A stretch of DNA of 64,000 nt, taken from positions 4,898,001 to 4,962,000 of the forward strand of contig CM055611.1 of NCBI GenBank assembly GCA_029379385.1. Reading direction: 5' to 3'. Positions 48,959 through 60,255 of the stretch are shown here, piece by piece. The translations under genes and the position numbers were made by a program. The first letter of the stretch is position 1, and every line of letters begins with the position of its first letter. The DNA is from Quillaja saponaria. Its lineage: Eukaryota; Streptophyta; Magnoliopsida; Fabales; Quillajaceae. The notes below the pieces were generated by a model, which saw nothing but the letters and a program-made list of their open reading frames with translations, did not search any database and was not told the DNA's origin.

Positions 48959-50161
48959 ATGTTTAAAGCTTCTAGCAGTTGTGTCTGTTAGGTCCAGTCC
49001 TTCAGCAATATTTACAGTATTAGGTTCTGTTTCAATTGCTTTTATATTTAACCACCAGTTCTTATCCATCATTCAAGAAACTTATGCCAAAGTGTAGATT
49101 ATTGCTTAGAATTCTTCTATTTGATCATAAGATCCTTGCAATAAGTTTATCAGAAGATGTTAACGCTCAAGAAAGTGATGCAAAGTGCGGTTTAAAGTCG
49201 TCTTTTAACTGTTTATTTCCTCCTAAAAGCATGGTGAAAATCCTCCTGCGATGGTCTGCCAAGAATTATTGCTTGTAGTTTAATTCATTGTTTCCGATTA
49301 AACAAAGGGGAAAATATCACTGCAGTACTCTCCTCTGAGACCTGTAATGCATGTATATTCTTCAACATGCAATGTTCATTGTTAGAGTAAATCCTTTATC
49401 ATTTATAAATCTCCAACTACAGTTTGTATAATTCCCCTTAATTAATCTTCATAAATGTGCCTGGGTCGATTCTATCATTTACTCCTAGCAATGAGAACAT
49501 CCATAAGAACCTCATACAACTAATGGAATGCCAAGGTCAAAGTAAAACACATTATTAATGATCCTAGGATAGCATATTAGTGCAGGCAGTAAAAAGGAAA
49601 AATTCAGGGATGCAGGACTAATATAAAAATTTCAGTTCGCACGTGGGCAAAGCAATAATATAAACCCAAAATTTTCCAATCTTAACTGTTAGACTAAAAA
49701 TAAAATGAAGTTACATAAAATGCATAATCAGGAGTCACGTCTCCAAACTATGCCATAAAAAACCATCATTATCTTTTACTTTTTAGTTATCCCAAATATA
49801 ATGTAATTTAATAATCAACATCTGGAGCAATTTCGAATTTGACCCAAGATAGGTGATAAATCAACGGGTACATCAATGATAAAGAATTTGAAACATTAAA
49901 CCGCTCAGAGAATTGGTTTTAGTTCTGCGAACTTGTACTAGATATGAGAGATCTAACATAACCCAACTGTCATTAGCATGAATTCCCCAAAATATTAAAA
50001 CCGGGGAGCACAAAATGGACTAACTACTGGATGCTAGATACGAACTAGCATACTGAACAGAAATTGCCATTCCCCAAAACGACATGGTATATGGAACACC
50101 TAAGAAACTTTGAGCTAACTCATGCACAAAAATTATTGGAAAACCACCTTAAATCTATTCA
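48959..50161. other. Intergenic region between convergent GAUT8 and G3BP-like genes
   Basis: The two genes face each other, so this 1.2 kb should hold both 3' UTRs. It is AT-rich and no further gene was seen. Confidence 0.6.
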
Positions 50162-53100
50162 TCAGGCAGGGGCAGGTACACGCGATGCTGTAGTTTTAGC
50201 TGTGGAATTAACAGAAAACCCACCAGTTCGATTCACACGCCCACCATTGCTTCCCATTTGATCAGATCTCTGATACCCATCATTTCCACGGTTTGAAAAC
50301 CCACCCCGATGTCCATTCCTGTTTCCAAACTCAGACCTGCCAATGAAGTCACTACGGCCAAAGCTCCGACCATTTCCAAAACTTCCACGCCCTCGTCCTC
50401 CCTCGTTCCTGTAGCCTGCAACCCTTCCAGATGGAAATCGATCCCTGCTGTTCCCTGGACATACAAAGAAATAAATACTTTCAAACAAGATAAAACTGAG
50501 GCAGCGAAGGAGAATCCACATTCCAGATCAAAATCTATATAAGAACACCAACAAAAGAACATCATCTTAAATTCAAGGTGAGACTAAATTCAAGTAGACC
50601 CCTGCATCCAGTAACTTTTAGCTAGAAGAAACAAATTTAGAATGTCTATAATTTCTCTTGTAATGTTAACCAAGCTTTCCATCATTTAGTATTGTTGCAA
50701 ACCAGCACTAGTCCAGAAGAGAGAAAGAAAATACATTTTTTTTCTTATTTATATTCAGTGAAATGAATTGGTGCTTTATACAATACCATTCGGGTTAGGA
50801 TCAATTGACACTCTGTAAGAAGTACAATCCTTACACCAGTGAATAATTTTTTATAGGTTGTGATATTCATGAATCCAGTATAGATCAAAACAATATGTTG
50901 TCTAGATCATAAACGTTAAATTCCATATCAACCAGATGTTGACTATCTTATGTAATAGCTAAGATCTCCTTGTATTTGAACACTTTATAAAACATTCAAT
51001 TTAGTGATATTGCAGAGATATCTACTTATCTACGACAATGTAAAATTTGCAAGTTTGAACTACATGAAGAGGAATTTTCCAACAGTGGATTTTGTACAAT
51101 GCACATCCAATAAAAAGTTATTAAAGTGTGTAAAATTAAATGTTACCAACAATTGCCATGACTAATAAAATCAAATTTTACTAGCAAAAAAAGATTAAAA
51201 TGAAATTTACTTCATTACCAATATGCTGTAACTTAATTGTATCTAACATATATTTAACTCCTTGCCCTGTTCTCTTAAAAAATGACTGTCCCATTCCATA
51301 TCATGTCATGTCCAAGTCTGAGTACAATAGACTTGCATAAGACACACCCCCTACAACTCTCATAGGAGTCGTTAACTTGATACTAGCATTCCGGCTTTCC
51401 CAATATCTAAACTTATAATTCTATTGATACAAGTAATGCATGTACAGATGGAACTTTGGTGGCAAAACCCTAAACATTACTAAGCAAACTGTTAAGCAAT
51501 ACTCTAATTAAAAAAAAACAATGATCAACAATAAAACACCAGACTTGCCTCGATTGGTAGACTTCTTCTCCTCAACAACAACATGTCGGCCATTAATCAG
51601 AATTGGTGAAGCCTAATATACAAGTGAAAATATTATTCATACATAAAGAGAAAGCCTAACTGTAAAAAATGAAAACCATTTACGTGACATCCATAATGAA
51701 GTGCATAGTAGCTGGATATCCTCATATGCATTCCAAAAAAATAATGATGTTAATAAATTAATACAATGAAACTCCCAACTTAACCTAACAGAAGAATGAT
51801 CAGAGATGCAAGGATAATCACAATGATCACTTGACATATCTCTAGTAAGGTTCAGCCTTTCGAGCAATACAATCCAGTAATGGAAATTACACCCCATTTA
51901 GCAAATACATGATGACTAAAGTTTGAAACAAATAGACAGTAACAAGATTCAAAAATGGAATTAAACAACCAATGCCTCCAGTGCAGAATCCAATGATGTA
52001 AAATTTCCAATTTCTTAAAAGCCTCCACAAGTGGATGAATAGAGAAAGAACAAGCAGAGTCCATTTACCCATAAGCATATAAGATATAAGTGAGTGACGT
52101 GACAACCAACATCCAAATAAATGCCAAAGTGGATGTTAGGAATATAATATTATTGTATTATGTAGTCCTACATTGTTTAGATGTGGAAGTCTATGTTTTA
52201 TTATTGACTATAAATAAAACTTATGAGTGTAGGCTTTGAGATACCAATCAAACTCACAATCCTTATTGTGTAGGTTTTAAAACCCAAGTCTGATCTTGGC
52301 CCGATTTCCAAAAGCACTAATCCCCTCTTTCCTCTAGCCGCAACATGAAGAAAAAAGGAAAAAAGTTTTGCAGTCAGTCAACATTAAGCCTAATTATTTC
52401 CATGCCTAACTATTTCATCTTTTTAAGCCTAGTTACTCCCACTTTTCTCTATCCCTAATTATCTATTTCGTCTAAAGGGTGGCTCAACCTCTTTTCTTTT
52501 CAGGTCACTTTTTTTGTAGGGTTTGATAGCTCAAAAGGTTTGACATTTCAACAATACCTACGTGAATTTTTCCACTATTTCTCTTTCTAGCTGAGCTCCT
52601 TTTATTTTTCCGACAAATCTAGTTGTGCCTTTTTCTAGCTAACATGATTCACAGATACCAGTACATTCATCAAACGGATTGAAGCTTAACCTATTGTTCT
52701 TAGGTTGTTACAAGTAAAAGGGAGTGCTAAGATTGATAATTGGGTTTTATTTGTACAAGATCATTATATGCTCCATCTTGAAGGGAAGTATTAGGAATAT
52801 AATATTATTGTATTATGTAGTCCCACATTGCTTAGATGAGGAAGTCTTATGTGTTATTATTTACTATAAATAAAGCTTATGAGTGTAAGCTTTGAGATAC
52901 CAATCAAACCCTCTACTTTAATTAACAACACAATACAATGAAGAGACAGAAAAGTTTATATATAGAACAATATGACATGGCAAGCATGTGTGTTTAGATA
53001 TATACATGTGCCCGTCTATGAATATATTGTAGCTCAAAGGAGGGGATGGAATTAATATAATTTCTGTTATTACCAAGGCCTGCAAGCTGGCTGTGAAAAC

Positions 53101-55695
53101 AGTTTATCCAATAACACTTAATAAAAGAAAATCAAATAGAAACTTGAAATCTGAAAAACTGAAACCTAATGTTTCATCATTGATCTCCTTAAGAACCATC
53201 ACCATAACTGAAACTTTAGAAAATTCATCCACAAAATATGAAACATGAACTCCTAAGGTTAGCATGGAAGCTAGTAGCGGCACTAGTACAACACAATTCC
53301 AATAGAAAAATGGTGGGCTTTGTAGCAATGATCAGGTCATCGTGTTATTTTCAAGAGGCTGAGATTTGATGACACTAAACTAAGCAGTGAACATACAGAG
53401 GAAGAACTGAAAAGGGCCAACTGAAAGGTGACAAACCGTCACTGTACTGGGTCAGATGATTTTACATTCCAACTAAATTTCCTATTAAATTGAAGTCAGA
53501 GTCCAATGTATACCTCAATTGCACTGTGTACAGCACTTTCCACTTCAAATTCCACAAAACCAAAACAAAATCCCTGCCGTATACCATACACGAGAACACA
53601 TAATTAGCTCACAGTTGATAATGAGAAGCAAAAAGTGAACTCACTAGTCAAATACCTTATTGACTCTAACTTGGATGCCACCGCTCTTGATAGGTCCAAA
53701 CTTCTTGAACTCATTCTCAAGAAGGGCAGGTGTGGCATTCAGTGGTAGACCCTTTATGTAGATAGAATAACCATTAGCTGTACACAAGAAAGTAAAGAAA
53801 ATGAGTTTATCTCATTACCAAAACCAAAAGTCTAGATAGAATTATCTTTTCATCAAAGATGTGAATTGATAAGCTCAACTATATGATAAACGGGACCACA
53901 AACCTTCATCTTCTTGGTTTTTTCCATTCTCATTTGGGTTTGTGCTAGAAATTGGTGTTTCGGAAACATTGACCGGTGGAGGTGCAATAGTCCCCTGTTG
54001 TTCTTGGCTCTTCTGTGAAGTAGTCCCCTGTTTCTCTTGACTCTTAAGTGCAGATCTCAGACTAGAAGCTGTAGATACAGAAGAAGGTGTAGCACTCTCC
54101 TTCATAACCTTAACCTGTCAATAATAAAATTTAGAAGTGAATATAAATCCAATTGGTCATTCGTCTGGAACAATAAAAGATTATTTCTGGCAACATATGA
54201 TTCTGCACTTTCAAGACATCAGATGTAGAGATTAAAAAAAACAGATTTTCTGTACAGGAATGATATATATATGAAGACAATCAAAAGCAGAAGGTTAGCG
54301 CAATTTTTAGCACAATTTCTACTCACAATAGAGGCATATGACTTCTTTGGTGTTTCTTCTATTCCAGAGGTAGATTCAGCCACCACCTGCGATTCAACAG
54401 GATTTTCATCAACAACGTCAGGTACCGGAGTGTCCTCTTCTTCAATTGAAGCCTTGCCATTTTCAGAAGGATTGTATACTTCGCCTCCATCAACATCATC
54501 TGCTGCTTCAGTTGTTTTCTCAGAAATATGGATCTCTTGCACAGAAGGATCTGCCACAAAAATATCTTCAATATTAGTTAAGAGGGCAGGTAAGCACTAT
54601 AACTGAGCAGTACAGTATAAAGCGTTACCATGGTCAGGAGCTACAGGAGTTTCAACATCATTAACTGACCCTTGGGTTCCATTATCATCAACATATCTGA
54701 AAACATCATTCAAAACAAAGTAGCCTTTGTCCTGTGGTGCAAGAAAGAAACTTTGGGTAAATTTCCGCCTAATATTATCTGTCACATCCTTTCCGGTCAT
54801 ATACCCAGTAACCAGGACAAGGACTCCCTTATTGTAAGACTCTTGCGCATCCACAGATGTAATCTCCACTGTCATATCCCCGTAGCCCAGGGAGAGTATC
54901 TTCTCATTAATTGCCTGCTCGATAAAAAAATTGATCAAATATATATTAAAAATTGAGAAAAAATCTTCAGCCTTCATTATCTGTACAAAATGTTCACTCA
55001 AAAATCCATAGTTCCTATATTTGGATAAGAATGAAAATCCATAATCAAACCCAACAGGTTAAACCATGTTTTTTAATCTTCCCAGGTGCTTCTTTACACG
55101 GCTATGAACATGCAATCTAACAATGGATACTTCAGTTTAAATATTTCTTAAGATACATCCCAAAAGACATATAGAATACTCAATAGCTTTAACAACCTAA
55201 TGCTTTAAGCCTCTCCCTCAAAAAAAAAAAAAAAACACGGGACATGTACTACATTCACTGACATAAATGCATATGCAGCCATAAAGACAGGCGGACAAGT
55301 TAGGATATACAAGATATATGTGCATATGTTACACATACTCAGAGACAGACAGAAAATGTGTGTATGTCTGTATAGAGGGATGGTCAGAGAGAGAAGAGAG
55401 ATAGACTCACATGCATAGTGGTAGTTGTTCCCATGACCCCATCTTCTCCATGACGACCAAGCTTACTAATATCCTGGTAAAACCGATGCACAAGCCCGGG
55501 GGATTGATGCAGGATAAGGTAGTACTGATGGACAAACGCATTACCAACCTACATTAAACCAAAGGTCAAGCAAAACCAGTCAATGATATAATTATATATA
55601 AGAACATGTAATTCATAGTCAACAGCACATCCTATACTAACAACATCAGGTGGAGGACAACTTCCATCTGGCACTTGTTGCTCCAAAGATGCCAT
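50162..55695 (-). CDS. G3BP-like protein: NTF2 domain, RRM and RGG tail, 483 aa
   Basis: Nine coding exons on the minus strand: 55695-55642, 55548-55411, 54914-54629, 54550-54327, 54114-53904, 53777-53656, 53573-53514, 51612-51549 and 50454-50162. Phases agree throughout and give 1452 nt. Residues about 18-138 are an NTF2-like domain (VGNAFVHQYYLILHQSPGL, RFYQDISKLGR, MTGKDVTDNIRRKFTQSFF). An acidic, Ser/Pro-rich linker follows. An RRM lies at about residues 306-386, with RNP2 IYIKGL and RNP1 KGFCFGFVEF. The tail is Gly/Arg-rich (RGRGSFGNGRSFGR, GRVNRTGGF). This is the architecture of G3BP/Rasputin stress-granule proteins, cytoplasmic RNA binders also tied to plant immunity and ubiquitin control. 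The likely Arabidopsis counterpart is At3g25150, adjacent to GAUT8 there too. The intron after exon 8 has a GC donor. The 1.9-kb intron before exon 8 contains a miniature LTR element. Confidence 0.95.
51547..51548 (-). other. GC-type splice donor in the G3BP-like gene
   Basis: Exon 8 ends AATCGAG and the intron begins GCAAGT, the strongest form of a plant GC-AG donor. The acceptor is a standard GTCCAG at 50455-50460. Joining them gives an Arg-Gly codon pair that continues the RRM into the RGG tail. No GT donor nearby keeps this frame. Confidence 0.85.
52134..52909 (+). mobile_element. TRIM-type miniature LTR element in a G3BP intron
   Basis: Two direct repeats of about 120 bp lie at 52134-52253 and 52789-52909. 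They start TGTTAGGAATATAATATTAT and TATTAGGAATATAATATTAT and end near ATACCAATCAAAC. Each contains a TATA-like ACTATAAATAAA. A purine tract (GAAGGGAAG) sits just before the second copy, as a polypurine tract should. The 535 bp between them has no ORF. The element is on the strand opposite to the host gene. The primer-binding site and target duplication are not clear. Confidence 0.7.
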
Positions 55696-56500
55696 GACCC
55701 ACTGATCTGTAGAAAGCAAATGAAATGCCAATTAAGACAATCAATTCTAATCACATAAACAAACCATAAAGCCTTAAACTAAAAGTAAATAACATAATGA
55801 AAAGAAATCTTAAATTTAAACACACAATGGAAACAAAGTTAAGACACCAAATGCATCAAGGGACCTAACCATCCATTAGCTGTTCAAATGCAAAGTTTGA
55901 TCAAATTCAAGTCTTCAACAATAAACTGTGCTAATTCATACAGATCATTTACATCATTCTTTTTTCTTCTATTATTATGAAGATATATACATCATTCTTA
56001 TGAGAATCATCCCCATCTTTTCTCAAAATATTTAGACTAAAAAACCAATCGGTCATCTATGCATCCATGAATGAAAAGACACTCGAAGACTTGATTTTGG
56101 ACTTTAACTTCTCCATTTTGAAACAAACAGGAAACGACCCAACTCGCCAATCCCAGAAAGAAAAGAACAGAGTTCGGTAACACGGATGTTGTATATAGTA
56201 GTATTAATCTAACAGCATCTGCTGAGCAATAGAATCTGTTTCTAATCACAAAATTCTGAGCATAAAATTCTAATTTCTGGGTGAAATTTACAGTAAGAAA
56301 ATCTTAGATCAAGCAGAAGCATAATCAGTAAGGTTTTGGAAGAGTACCTGATAAAATGGATCGGAGAGAGTAAGGTGAGAGGATGAGTCTCTCCGTGTTT
56401 CTCTGCCTGACTTCTCTCACCTTCCTCCTAACTAGGGTTTTTCTAGGGTTTGCTTCTAGATCTTGCAGAGGCGCGAAAGGTCGAAGGTAGGAAAGAGAGA
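55696..56500 (-). other. 5' leader of the G3BP-like gene, with a leader intron
   Basis: An acceptor (TTTCTACAG, exon from 55706) lies 11 bp before the ATG. A donor (TTATCAG|GTACTC) is at 56348/56347. The non-coding first exon would run from about 56348 to about 56500 and includes AACTAGGGTTTTTCTAGGGTTT-like telo-box phrases on the plus strand. The intron is about 640 bp. Confidence 0.6.
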
Positions 56501-57695
56501 GACCAAGGGCTTAATAAGTTGATGGGAATAAGGATGTTGATGGGCTGGGTTGGTTCAGTTTAGGGTAAATTTTCAAAATGTAAATCTGTTTTAACATTTT
56601 TCAAACTCAATCAATTCATATATGCTTGAAAATCAGGTCAATTTAATTTTTAACACTGTTTGGTTTTAATTTTAATACACTTAAATAATTTAAATATTGG
56701 TAGAAATTTTGTTTGTATTGCAATTAGATTATTTTTATAAATTTTTTTAATTATGATAAAATTAAATAATATTATATTTTTGAAAATTCTTCTATCATTA
56801 TAATTTAAAAATTCACCACCTTAGGAGGTTATGATTTACAAATAAAGTATATTGATGGTTCAGTGAAGCTTGGACCTTTGTGGGCTCATTTGGGTTACAT
56901 CCCTATTCCTTTTTTCTGATGAATCTTGGACCCTTTGTGGGTTGATTTTGAATACGTTCCCATTCCTTTTTCTAAAGGACAAAAATTACTACATCCATCT
57001 TCTAGTTGCTTCTCTTGTTACCACCAAGCCGAACTTATTTTCAATTAATTATTAGTTATACTTTGATTAATTATAATAATAGTACATAGAATATTAAAAG
57101 TGTATACTTATTAATAAATAATATGTGTATTTATTTTTATAATAAGTATCAGTATTATTTCAGCCAAAAAAAAAAAAAGTATCAATAATGTATCTATTTA
57201 TCTATATAATATATCTTAAATTATATTAAATTAGCTGACATCTCAAACTTATATTGTCGAGTTTTACAAAATTTAAGTTTGACCCATTTACTAAATGAGT
57301 CATAAAATAAGGCTTGAACTTGTTTAAAATACAAAACATACTCAAGTTACAACCCATAATGGTTGCAGCTTACTTGATTCTAAATAAATGCTTTTATTTA
57401 ATAATTTATTTTAATTTGGATCTCCACTTTTACTCAAGATGAATATTAGTTTTTTTTTTTTTTTTTCTTAGTTTATTATTTAGTTCCTACCTTTCATGCA
57501 TTAATAATAAAGGCTACATATTATTTGTTCTTATTTTAATATTTGATTTCCACCTTCATAGGTGACATAGCTATAAAATATTTATTTGTAAGTCATTAAG
57601 ATGTTGGCTTGGGCTATACGAAATTCTTAGGTCTGCCCCTAATCCTACCCTTTCCAATTCTTGTAGAACAGTCTTTTTTTTCTATTTTCTCTACA
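56501..57695. other. Intergenic DNA upstream of the G3BP-like gene
   Basis: AT-rich and non-coding, with a 17-T run near 57450. The part nearest 56500 would include the promoter of the minus-strand gene. Nothing else was recognised. Confidence 0.45.
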
Positions 57696-57930
57696 TTGGA
57701 ATATGGTTTAAACCATCAACAGCCATGAAAAACAAAACTGACACTCCCTTGATATGAGTGTAAACTATCAACGATTCTTAAAAAGGAATACTAACTCCTT
57801 ATTGATACGAGTCTAAACTATCAATAGTTCTCATAAAAAAAACAAAAAAAAAACACATACTCCTTGATACAAGTATAAATTGTCAATGGTTATAGAAAAA
57901 TAAATTAACACTTATAGACACGAGTTTAAA
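57696..57930. repeat. Degenerate minisatellite, unit about 53 bp, five copies
   Basis: The phrase GATA(C/T)GAGT(G/C)TAAACTATCAA recurs near 57700, 57751, 57804, 57866 and 57918, spaced 51-62 bp, with A-rich spacers. It runs straight into the 40-bp array and shares the motif GACACGA with it. Confidence 0.65.
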
Positions 57931-57939
57931 TTCGTCTAC

Positions 57940-58800
57940 ACGAAATAAAACTGACTCTAGAATTCAATTCCTCTTGGCATAAAATATAACTACCTCAAAA
58001 AATTCAAGCGTTCCTCAGCACAATGTGAAACTGCCTCTAAAATTCAAAAGTTCATTGACATAAAACAAAATTGCCTCAAAAAATTCAAGAGTTCCTAAAC
58101 ACAAAACAAATATGTGTCTAATCTTCACAAATTCTTCAGTACAAAATAAAACCGTCTCCAAGCTTCAAGATTCCTAGGAAAGAAATGAAACAGCCTCAAA
58201 ATTTCAAGAATTTCTCTGCATTAAATGAAACTGCCTTTAAGCTTCAACAATTCCTCGGCACAACATGAAACTACCTCCAAGCTTCATATGTTTCTTCGCA
58301 CAAAGTGAAAATGCCTCCAAGATTCAAAAATTCATTGACACGAAATGAAACTGCCTCCAAGCTTAACAACTTTCTTGACACGAAATGAAATTGTCTCAAA
58401 GCATTAAGTTCCTCAACATGAAATGAAACCATCTCAAGCTTCAAAAGTTCCTTGACATGAAATGAATTTGCCTCCAAACTTCACAACTTCCTTGACACAA
58501 AATGAAACTATCTTAAAACTTCACAAGTTCCTCGACACGAAATAAAATTGCCTCCAAGCTTCAAAATTCAAATTCCTTGGTATGAATTAAATTGCCACCA
58601 AGTTACAAATTTCCTTAGAACAAAATAAACTATCTTCAAGTTACAAATTTACTTGGCACAAATTATCTTGTGAACAAGTTACAAATTTATTAGCACGAAG
58701 TAAACTACTTTCAAGCGACAAATTTTCTTGGCACGAATTAAACTACCATCAAATTACAAATTTTCATGGGATGAGTTAAACTACCTTAAATTCACCAAGT
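57940..58800. repeat. Minisatellite of about 22 units of 40 bp
   Basis: The unit begins TGAAACTGCCTCCAAGCTTC and continues with AAAAATTCCTTGACACGAAA. The CTGCCTC core recurs at 57951, 57991, 58031, 58071, 58111, 58151, 58191, 58231, 58271, 58311, 58351 and 58391, exactly every 40 bp. It then continues every 37-44 bp to 58781. Units differ by several bases. On the minus strand the array can be read as peptide containing SFHVEEL and LEAVSF, but the 40-bp period shifts frame each unit and stops interrupt. Confidence 0.92.
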
Positions 58801-60255
58801 TATGAAGAGGGACTTAAGTCTCACCTTTAATGAATGGCTAACATGCACACAATCAAACATTAAAGTGAAGGCATTTGTAAACACTAAACTTTTAGGTGAT
58901 TTTTTATTGTCTATTTTGATTGTTCAATATTAAATAAATATTGATTAGCCAATTGGGAAAATAAGTTATGATTGGATTAAAATTAAAATTGGCATATTAT
59001 AAAGATTGATTAGTCAATTATAAGGATAGTTGGGTACTTGATTGGAGACAAATTTACTTTTGATTGGAAAACCAATTCAATTTAATTGGTAATTAAATGT
59101 TGATTGGATCAAATTAAATTCAATCAACATTAATTTTTTTATTTTATTAATTTCAATCATTTTAAGTCAATTCCTATCAACATCAATCACCCTAAGTCAC
59201 ATTCAATTACCCAAAATCACACTCACAAATCAATTACAATTATTTGAAATTACTCTAAAACATATCAATTACATTCAACCTATTCAATTTTGTCTACAAC
59301 TACTTCTCCTATAAAAGGCTTCATATTTGCTTTGGAAAAGGACAAGCCAAGACAAATCAATCATAAAACAAGCTGTGCAGGTCCCTTGCCACTTCTCTCA
59401 CACAATAAAGATGCAAACAATCCAAAATTATCCCCAATCAAGCCTTATGGCCGTAGAGATCACACAACTTCCTTTTCCACAGCCATCCACAAAGTTGTTT
59501 TGAAGGAGCAATGTCATTTCATTTGAGATCAAGCTACATAGCCCTTTGGATCAAATAAAATTTTCAAGAAGATCAAATTAGAGGATTCAATTCTTTTGAA
59601 AGAATATTAATTCAGAGGTTGTATCCATCTTTTTACAAATATAATACAATTGTTATTTTTGTACACTATTTTATTTGTTACTTTCATATATGAATTTGTT
59701 GTTCACAATTACGATAATGGGGAATGACAATGAGAGGACATAATGATCTCCTTTAAAATGATGCTACCTAAGCCATCATGTGGGTGTTTTTCCGCATCAT
59801 ATCTCTTCTCTCTCTTATCTCTTAGATTTACAATTCTACCTAAGTGAACCTTGCTAAATATGGTTCATCGTATGAGTATCTTGCTTTTCAGTGAGGACAC
59901 ACCTAAATGTAATTATAAGCTTTTAGTTGGTGGATAAGGATCAAAGTGCATTTTTCAGTGAGAAACATTACAACAATCTCTTTCTTATAGGTTTCATGAG
60001 TTTAGTCTCTAGACAATCAATTGTTTGTATTTCTCTTTAAGAGTCTCATTGTTTAGAATCAATGTCTTTACTTGAATTGTGATTTCTACTAAATTGAAAA
60101 TTATCCGACTTATAGGTCCTTTAATTATGTTGTGTGAATGATGAACAAGTTTGAGAAGGTTGGATTTGAAGTTTAGTTCTAATTTTATATTTTTCTTCCA
60201 TTATTTTGTTGTTAGAACTATATCATGATATACAATCCAAAATTTTAAGGTTTTT
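58801..60255. other. Non-coding DNA with an LTR-like promoter
   Basis: TATAAAA at 59310-59316 is followed by CAAGCCAAGACAAATCAA and then CAAATATAATACAATTGTTA at about 59635. This arrangement looks like the U3-R part of a plant gypsy LTR. No partner LTR or coding domain was found. Repeated TTGATTGG/CAATTA phrases occur at 58920-59120. Confidence 0.4.

Noticed and set aside
58271..58477. Minus-strand 68-codon ORF with repeating SFHVEEL/LEAVSF peptides
   Set aside because: It arises from the 40-bp minisatellite. The period is not a multiple of three and stops close the frame on both sides.
59290..59526. 78-codon plus-strand ORF
   Set aside because: It covers an LTR-like TATA/leader segment and shows no protein family features.
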